Source of the DNA: Actinocatenispora thailandica | Lineage (GTDB): Bacteria > Actinomycetota > Actinomycetes > Mycobacteriales > Micromonosporaceae | DNA length: 64,000 nt | Reading direction: 5' to 3' | NCBI RefSeq assembly: GCF_016865425.1 | Contig: NZ_AP023355.1 | Location: forward strand, 5,268,198 to 5,332,197 | In this document: positions 59,336 to 64,000 of the stretch, in pieces | Position numbering within the stretch: position 1 is the stretch's first letter | Layout: each line of letters opens with the position of its first letter | The notes under the pieces: generated by a model | What the model saw: only the letters and a program-made list of their open reading frames with translations | The model's database searches: none | What the model was told of the DNA's origin: nothing | Made by a program: the position numbers and the translations under genes

Positions 59336-59401
59336 GGGGCTGCCGCGCGCTGCGCCGGGGCCTGCCACGCGCTGCGCAGGGGGCTTCCCGCGCGCTGCGC
59401 C
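59336..59401. repeat. Three tandem 21-23-bp GC repeats
   Basis: Copies at 59336-59356, 59357-59378 and 59379-59401 share the core GGGGCNTGCCNCGCGCTGCG. The last copy forms the left arm of the hairpin at 59392, so the terminator appears built from the repeat. Confidence 0.75.
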
Positions 59402-59425
59402 GGCCTTGACGGGCCGGCGCAGCGC
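59392..59425 (+). terminator. Perfect 14-bp hairpin after epoxide hydrolase
   Basis: GCGCTGCGCCGGCC and GGCCGGCGCAGCGC pair perfectly around the 6-base loop TTGACG, about 105 bp after the epoxide hydrolase stop. It separates this gene from the AMP-binding gene. Confidence 0.75.
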
Positions 59426-59426
59426 C

Positions 59427-59471
59427 GGCCAATATGACAGTTGATTCAGTTTTTCCGGCCGAGGGGTCGCG
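59427..59471 (+). promoter_or_regulatory. AT-rich promoter island before acyl-CoA ligase operon
   Basis: After the terminator a short AT-rich stretch (AATATGACAGTTGATTCAG) stands out in GC-rich DNA, 20-45 bp before ATG 59472. It likely holds the operon promoter and perhaps a TetR site. Confidence 0.45.
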
Positions 59472-60905
59472 ATGGCAGATCTCGGTACCCAGCTGCGCCG
59501 CCGCGCGGGCCACGGCGGCACCGCCGTGCGCTGCGGCGAGCAGGTCGTCGGGTACCGGGAGCTGGACGCGCGCGCCGACGCCTGGGCCGCCTTCCTGCGG
59601 GCCCGCCTCGCTCCCGGCCAGCGGGTCGCGACCCTGTGCCGCGCCGGGATCGAACAGATCGCCCTGCTGTACGGGTGTGCGCGAGCCGGCATGGTGCTCG
59701 CCCCGCTGCCGCACCGGCTGCGGCCCGCCGAACTCGCCGTGCTGCTCGACGACGCGACACCGGCCATGCTGCTCACCGATCCAGCGCACCGACAGGCGGC
59801 CTCGGCCGCGCTCGCGCAGGCCACCCACCGGACGCCGGTCGCGCCGCTCACCACCCCACCCGCCGCGCCACGCGTCGACGCCGAACCGGACCCGGACGCC
59901 CCGGTACTGCTCTGCTACACCTCCGGCAGCGCCGGCCGGCCACGCGGGGTGCCGCTCAGCGGCCGGATGTGCACCGCCACCGACGACGCGCTGGACGGGG
60001 TGGCCCGGCTGACCCCCGACGACGTCGTGCTGCAGCTGCTGCCGCAGTACCACGTCGGCGGGTGGACGGTGTTGCCGCTGCTGGCGCTCGCCCGCGGCGC
60101 CACCCTGGTGCTGGTACCGGAGTTCGACGCGACCCGGGTGCTCGGACTCATCGCGGCGCACCGGGCCAGCGTCACCATGGCGGTGCCGGCCATGTACCGA
60201 ATGATGCTCGCCGCCGCGGCCGGCGCCGAACTGTCCTCGCTGCGACTCGCCATCTCCGGCGGCGCGGCACTGCCGGCCGAGCTGGCGCGGTCCTGGTGGG
60301 CGCTCGGGGTGCCGCTGTGCCAGGGCTACGGGCTGACCGAGGCCGGCCCGAACGTGCTCTGCGTGCCGCCGGCCGAGGTGCACTCCTCTGCCGGGTTCGT
60401 CGGCGTGCCCTATCCCGGTGTCGAGGTGACCCTGACCGGCGTGCCGGACGGCCCGGGCCGCGGCGAGTTGCTGGTGCGCGGCGCCGGGGTGTTCGCCGGG
60501 TACTGGCGCGGGCCGCGGCACCGCGGCTGGCTGCACACCGGTGACCTGGCCGAGCGCGACCGGCGCGGCTGGTACCGCATCGTCGGCCGGCTGGACGACC
60601 GGTACGTCGCCGGTGGCGAGAACGTGCACCCCGCCGAGGTGGAACGGGTACTGCTCGCGCACCCCGCGGTCCGGGACGCGGCGGTGGTGGACGTACCGGA
60701 CGAGCGGTGGGGCGCGGTGGGCGTCGCCTTCGTGGTGGCGAGCGACGAGCTGAAGCCCGCGGCGGTACGCGACTGGTGCCGGCACCGGATCGCCGGGTTC
60801 AAGGTGCCGGCGCGCGTGCTCATGGTGCCCGAACTGCCGCGCACCGGAATCGGCAAGCCATGCCGGAACCTGTTGCGGGACTGGGCGATGCGGGGGCAAC
60901 CATGA
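59472..60905 (+). CDS. AMP-binding acyl-CoA synthetase/ligase
   Basis: The 477-residue protein is a slightly short ANL ligase. It has the P-loop CYTSGSAGRPRGVPL, the A5 motif CQGYGLTEAGPN, the A8-type GRLDDRYVAGGENVHPAEVE and the catalytic Lys in RTGIGKPCRN near the C-terminus. It adenylates an acid and probably makes a CoA thioester. The substrate is unknown; context suggests acetoacetate or a 3-hydroxyacid. It begins an operon: its stop overlaps the TetR start. Confidence 0.9.
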   Translation: MADLGTQLRRRAGHGGTAVRCGEQVVGYRELDARADAWAAFLRARLAPGQRVATLCRAGIEQIALLYGCARAGMVLAPLPHRLRPAELAVLLDDATPAMLLTDPAHRQAASAALAQATHRTPVAPLTTPPAAPRVDAEPDPDAPVLLCYTSGSAGRPRGVPLSGRMCTATDDALDGVARLTPDDVVLQLLPQYHVGGWTVLPLLALARGATLVLVPEFDATRVLGLIAAHRASVTMAVPAMYRMMLAAAAGAELSSLRLAISGGAALPAELARSWWALGVPLCQGYGLTEAGPNVLCVPPAEVHSSAGFVGVPYPGVEVTLTGVPDGPGRGELLVRGAGVFAGYWRGPRHRGWLHTGDLAERDRRGWYRIVGRLDDRYVAGGENVHPAEVERVLLAHPAVRDAAVVDVPDERWGAVGVAFVVASDELKPAAVRDWCRHRIAGFKVPARVLMVPELPRTGIGKPCRNLLRDWAMRGQP

Positions 60906-61567
60906 CCGAGACCACGGCCGACCGGACCAGGCGGCTGGGCGCCAAGGGCGCCCGCACCCGGCAACGGATCCTCGACGCGGCCGAAGCCGTCTTCGTCGAG
61001 TACGGCTACCACGACGCGTCGGTCGTGAAGATCACCGAAACCGCCGGCGTCGCCCAGGGCACCTTCTACATCTACTTCCCGGGCAAGCACGAGCTGTTCG
61101 CGGAGCTGGTCGACGACCTCAACCGCCGGGTGCGGCGGGCGATGGCGCGGGCCGCCGATGGGCATCCGACCCGGCTGGCCGCCGAGCGGGCGGGCTTCGC
61201 GGCGTACTTCGACTTCGTCGGGGAGCATCCGGGCCTCTACCGGATCATGCGGCAGGCCGAGTTCGTCGCCCCCGAGCAACTGCGCCGGCACTACGACCGG
61301 ATCGTGTCCGGGTACTCCGCGCGGCTGGCCGCGGCGATGGACTCCGGCGAGATCCCCCGCGGTGACTCGGAACTGATGGCGTGGTCGCTGATGGGGCTCG
61401 GCGAGATGGTCGGGATGCGCTGGGTGCTGTGGCAGCAGCACGACAGCGTGCCGGCCGCGGTGCTGGCCAGTACCGGCGAGATCGTGGCCCGGATCCTGGG
61501 TGTGCCGGACCCGCACGTGGCGGGCCCGGAAGCGGCGGACCGACCGGCTCGCGACCACACCCGCTAG
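60902..61567 (+). CDS. TetR family transcriptional regulator
   Basis: The 221-residue TetR protein has the helix-turn-helix region GARTRQRILDAAEAVFVEYG, then SVVKITETAGVAQGTFYIYF and an effector domain. Its ATG overlaps the ligase stop as ATGA. The C-terminal domain resembles those of regulators that bind acyl-CoAs or similar ligands, but this is not certain. It probably controls the ligase-dehydrogenase-hydrolase operon in which it sits. Confidence 0.9.
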   Translation: MTETTADRTRRLGAKGARTRQRILDAAEAVFVEYGYHDASVVKITETAGVAQGTFYIYFPGKHELFAELVDDLNRRVRRAMARAADGHPTRLAAERAGFAAYFDFVGEHPGLYRIMRQAEFVAPEQLRRHYDRIVSGYSARLAAAMDSGEIPRGDSELMAWSLMGLGEMVGMRWVLWQQHDSVPAAVLASTGEIVARILGVPDPHVAGPEAADRPARDHTR

Positions 61568-61579
61568 GAGGGAGCGCAG

Positions 61580-62335
61580 ATGGTGGAACGGGACAGCAGC
61601 CTCGCGGGCCGCACCGCGGTGGTGACCGGAGCCGCCTCCGGGATCGGCGCGGCGTGCGCCCGGCGGCTGGCCGACGACGGCGCCTCGGTGCTGCTGATCG
61701 ACCGGGACGAGCGGGTGGTCGACGCGGCGGCCCGGCTGGGCGGCCGCGGCCTGGTGCTCGACCTGACCGACACCGCCGCGCTGGCGGCGCTGGAGCTGGA
61801 CGTCGACATCCTGGTCAACAACGCCGGCATCCAGCACGTGGCGCCGATCGAGCAGTTCCCGCCGGAGCGCTTCCACGAGATCCTCACGCTGATGGTCGAG
61901 GCGCCGTTCCTGCTGGTGCGGGCCGTGCTGCCGGGCATGTACGAGCGCGGCTGGGGCCGCCTCGTGCACATCTCGTCGGTGCACGGGATGCGCGCCTCGG
62001 CGTACAAGAGCGGTTACGTGGCCGCCAAGCACGCCACCGAAGGGCTGTCCAAGACGGTCGCGCTGGAAGGCGGGCCGCGCGGCGTCACCTCCAACACGGT
62101 GTGCCCGGCGTACGTGCGCACACCGCTGGTGGAGGGGCAGATCGCCGCGCAGGCCGCGGCCCACCAGATCCCCGAGGCGGACGTGGTGTCGCAGGTGATG
62201 CTGACCGAACCGGCGATCAAGCGGCTGATCGAACCGGCCGAGGTCGCCGCCGCGGTCAGCTACCTGTGCTCGCCGGACGCGTCGTTCGTCAACGGCAGCT
62301 CACTGGTACTCGACGGCGGTTGGAGCGCGCGATGA
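61580..62335 (+). CDS. SDR, 3-hydroxybutyrate dehydrogenase-like
   Basis: The 251-residue SDR has TAVVTGAASGIGAACARRLA, DILVNNAGIQHVAPIEQFPP, Ser and YVAAK in HISSVHGMRASAYKSGYVA and YVAAKHATEGLSK. The NNAGIQHVAPIE motif and TVCPAYVRTPLVEGQI region strongly resemble bacterial D-3-hydroxybutyrate dehydrogenases, which oxidise 3-hydroxybutyrate to acetoacetate with NAD. GGAGGGA precedes ATG 61580. Its stop overlaps the hydrolase start. Confidence 0.88.
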   Translation: MVERDSSLAGRTAVVTGAASGIGAACARRLADDGASVLLIDRDERVVDAAARLGGRGLVLDLTDTAALAALELDVDILVNNAGIQHVAPIEQFPPERFHEILTLMVEAPFLLVRAVLPGMYERGWGRLVHISSVHGMRASAYKSGYVAAKHATEGLSKTVALEGGPRGVTSNTVCPAYVRTPLVEGQIAAQAAAHQIPEADVVSQVMLTEPAIKRLIEPAEVAAAVSYLCSPDASFVNGSSLVLDGGWSAR

Positions 62336-63162
62336 AGATACCGGTACCCGGCGGGCAGCTCACCGTGCGCGTCTGGGGCGAGGGGCCCCGCACCGTCCTG
62401 GCGTTGCACGGCATCACGGCCAACCATCTGGCCTGGCAGCCGGTGGCCGACCGGTTGCCGGCCGGGATCCGGCTGGTCGCGCCGGACCTGCGCGGCCGGG
62501 GCGACTCGCCGCTGCCCGGCCCGTACGGGATGGCCACGCACGCCGACGACGCGGTCGCCGTGCTCGACGCGCTGGGCGTCGGGAGCGCCACGGTCGCCGG
62601 GCACTCGATGGGCGGCTTCGTCGCGCTGGTACTCGCCGACCGGCACCCCGAGCGGGTCGACCGGCTGGTGCTGGTGGACGGCGGGCCGCCGCTGCCGATG
62701 CCGCCCGGCGACACCGACGACGAGCGGCTCGCCGCGGTGATCGGGCCGGCCGCGCGCCGGCTCGCGATGAGCTTCGGCAGCGTGGCCGAGCACCGCGACT
62801 TCTGGCGCCGGCACCCGGCGTTCACCGAGTGGAGCACCGACGTCGAGGCGTACCTGGACTACGACCTGACCGGGCAGCCGCCGCGGCTGCACAGCAAGGT
62901 CTCGGCCGAGGCGGTACGGGCCGACTCGGTCGACACGTTCGCCGGCACCGCGCTCGCGGACGGCTGGCGCCGGCTGCGGCATCCGGCGGTACTGCTGCGC
63001 GCCGAGTACGGGATGCTCGGCGCGCCGCCCGCCCTCTACCCGGACCCCACCGCACTGCCCGAACGGCTCGCGGTGCGCACCGTCGATGGCACCAACCACT
63101 ACACGATCCTGCTCGGCGAGCGCGGCGCCGCCGCGGTCGCCGACTCACTGCGGAGCCGCTGA
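62332..63162 (+). CDS. Alpha/beta hydrolase
   Basis: The 276-residue protein has ALHGITANHLAWQPVADRLP, APDLRGRGDSPLPGPY, the nucleophile elbow AGHSMGGFVALVLADRHPER (Ser92) and a late TNHYTILLGE with the catalytic His. It is an esterase/lactonase-like enzyme of unknown substrate. The ATG overlaps the dehydrogenase stop as ATGA, so it belongs to the operon. Confidence 0.9.
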   Translation: MKIPVPGGQLTVRVWGEGPRTVLALHGITANHLAWQPVADRLPAGIRLVAPDLRGRGDSPLPGPYGMATHADDAVAVLDALGVGSATVAGHSMGGFVALVLADRHPERVDRLVLVDGGPPLPMPPGDTDDERLAAVIGPAARRLAMSFGSVAEHRDFWRRHPAFTEWSTDVEAYLDYDLTGQPPRLHSKVSAEAVRADSVDTFAGTALADGWRRLRHPAVLLRAEYGMLGAPPALYPDPTALPERLAVRTVDGTNHYTILLGERGAAAVADSLRSR

Positions 63163-63214
63163 CCCGGCGACCGCCCGGTCGCCTCGTCGGTCGCCCCCGG
63201 AACCGGGAGGTTCA

Positions 63215-64000
63215 ATGCGTCGATTGTGGACAGTCGTGGTCGCGGCCCTGCTCGGCACGCTGCTGGTGCCGACCGCGGCACGCGCCGCGACGATCCCGTC
63301 CTACCTGACCATGGAGCAGCGCTACACCAGCGTCGCGAACGGCTGGGACACGGTGGAACGCTACCTGGACAGCACACCCGGCTTCACCCAGGAGGACTAC
63401 CCGCCGGACGGCCGCGGCGACCAGGACGGGCAGCGGGTGACGTTCTTCGGCGGTGCGAAGGAGCCGTTCTCCGGCCGGTTCCTGCTCTATTCCGCCCCGG
63501 GCGCGAGCACCAACCCCAACCCGGTTCCGGTGCTGCTGGTGCACGGCGCCAACGACAACCCGGACCGGGCGTGGGCCAACCCCGGCGAGTCGGGCGGGTT
63601 CGGCTGCGGCGCCGCCAGCTGCCCGGGCACCGGCATGATGCAGTACCTGTCGAACGCCGGCTACCGCGTGTTCGCCGTCGGGTTCGCGCACAAGGAGGGC
63701 GACAACCTGATGCAGGCGCAGCAGGTCGGTGACGCGATCGCGATCATCAAGGCCAAACTCGGTGTGTCCACAGTGGACTTGGTGGGCTGGAGCAAGGGCG
63801 AGATGTCGGCCCGGATGTACGTCTCGTCGGTGCGGCCGAGCTGGGGGCGGCCGTACGCGGGCGACGTGCGCAAGCTGATCACCCTCGGCGGCCCGAACGC
63901 CGGGTACGACTACCCGTTCGCACACGGCTGGGCGCACGACCTGTCGATCTGGCCGGAGTGCGGGGGCAGCATCAACTCCCCCGCCCCGCACACCTACATG
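63215..64000 (+). CDS. Secreted lipase/PHB depolymerase-like protein (partial)
   Basis: The first 262 residues are visible; the gene runs off the right edge. A Sec signal (MRRLWTVVVAALLGTLLVPT through ARA) is followed by VPVLLVHGANDNPDRAWANP, then VDLVGWSKGEMSARMYVSSV with nucleophile Ser193 in GWSKG. The fold resembles lipase class 2 / PhaZ7-type depolymerases; which substrate it uses is unknown. GGGAGG lies before ATG 63215. It follows the 3-hydroxybutyrate-type operon by 52 bp. Confidence 0.8.
   Translation, partial: MRRLWTVVVAALLGTLLVPTAARAATIPSYLTMEQRYTSVANGWDTVERYLDSTPGFTQEDYPPDGRGDQDGQRVTFFGGAKEPFSGRFLLYSAPGASTNPNPVPVLLVHGANDNPDRAWANPGESGGFGCGAASCPGTGMMQYLSNAGYRVFAVGFAHKEGDNLMQAQQVGDAIAIIKAKLGVSTVDLVGWSKGEMSARMYVSSVRPSWGRPYAGDVRKLITLGGPNAGYDYPFAHGWAHDLSIWPECGGSINSPAPHTYM

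Noticed and set aside
1-64000. tRNA genes, CRISPR arrays, insertion sequences, prophage
   Set aside because: No T-loop-like tRNA signature, no regular spacer-repeat array, and no transposase, integrase or phage structural protein was recognised.

Overview
The window is very GC-rich (roughly 70-75% by eye), densely packed, uses GTG and TTG starts freely, and shows many candidate leaderless starts beside classical AAGGAGG sites. With the protein content (SigE-type sigma factor, SARP/BTAD regulator, CGNR regulator, F420-type Ddn-like enzyme, many small TetR/MarR/ArsR units), this points to the chromosome of a filamentous actinomycete. A Micromonosporaceae-like organism is my guess, not something the sequence proves. 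I see no rRNA, tRNA, CRISPR array, insertion sequence or phage gene. It reads as an accessory chromosomal region made of many small regulator-plus-target units.

Layout. 1-209: tail of a gene that resembles a polyketide synthase end. 285-4572: TetR and divergent quinone-oxidoreductase-like gene, PhoD-like phosphatase, SIS protein. 4762-12000: amino-sugar-type kinase, CHAD protein, slipin, Kup potassium transporter, GT39-like membrane glycosyltransferase. 12245-13370: AhpD-like protein and hemerythrin behind a strong leader hairpin. 13503-19811: AraC regulator, tautomerase/SDR with divergent XRE regulator, cyclase/LysR with divergent epimerase. 19852-23283: spermidine-synthase-like protein, MerR, SulP anion transporter. 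23461-26200: sigma factor translationally coupled to a membrane beta-propeller protein, with a divergent lipoprotein. 26248-29562: DUF4303 protein, then a TetR-monooxygenase-SDR operon with ATGA overlaps. 29645-32985: frameshifted membrane gene, methyltransferase, an SDR lacking its catalytic Tyr, a duplicated-domain isomerase-like protein. 33068-39848: DUF1330, MMPL transporter, secreted GH76 mannanase, RNase Z, RibD-like reductase, DksA/TraR-like zinc finger. 40054-44617: DUF4267 and hemerythrin genes, divergent from a large BTAD/ATPase regulator with an apparent frameshift. 44758-47089: glyoxalase/MarR and SRPBCC/ArsR-SRPBCC units. 47139-53785: serine hydrolase, FAD oxidase, Ddn-like protein, two-lobed retropepsin-like protease, small membrane proteins. 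53984-59287: MalT-like LuxR regulator, CGNR regulator, epoxide hydrolase. 59472-64000: acyl-CoA-ligase/TetR/3-hydroxybutyrate-dehydrogenase-like/hydrolase operon followed by a secreted lipase or depolymerase cut by the window end.

The observations most worth following are: 11-bp-spaced TTGGA direct repeats before the BTAD regulator, with a close copy 10 kb away; a protease with two complete retropepsin motif sets in one chain; several doubled operators at regulator genes, some touching the start codon; stop-codon-spanning tandem duplications at two genes; two genes that each lack one G or C in a short run; and a possible polyhydroxybutyrate/3-hydroxybutyrate use locus at the right end. No clearly new defence or mobile system is evident.
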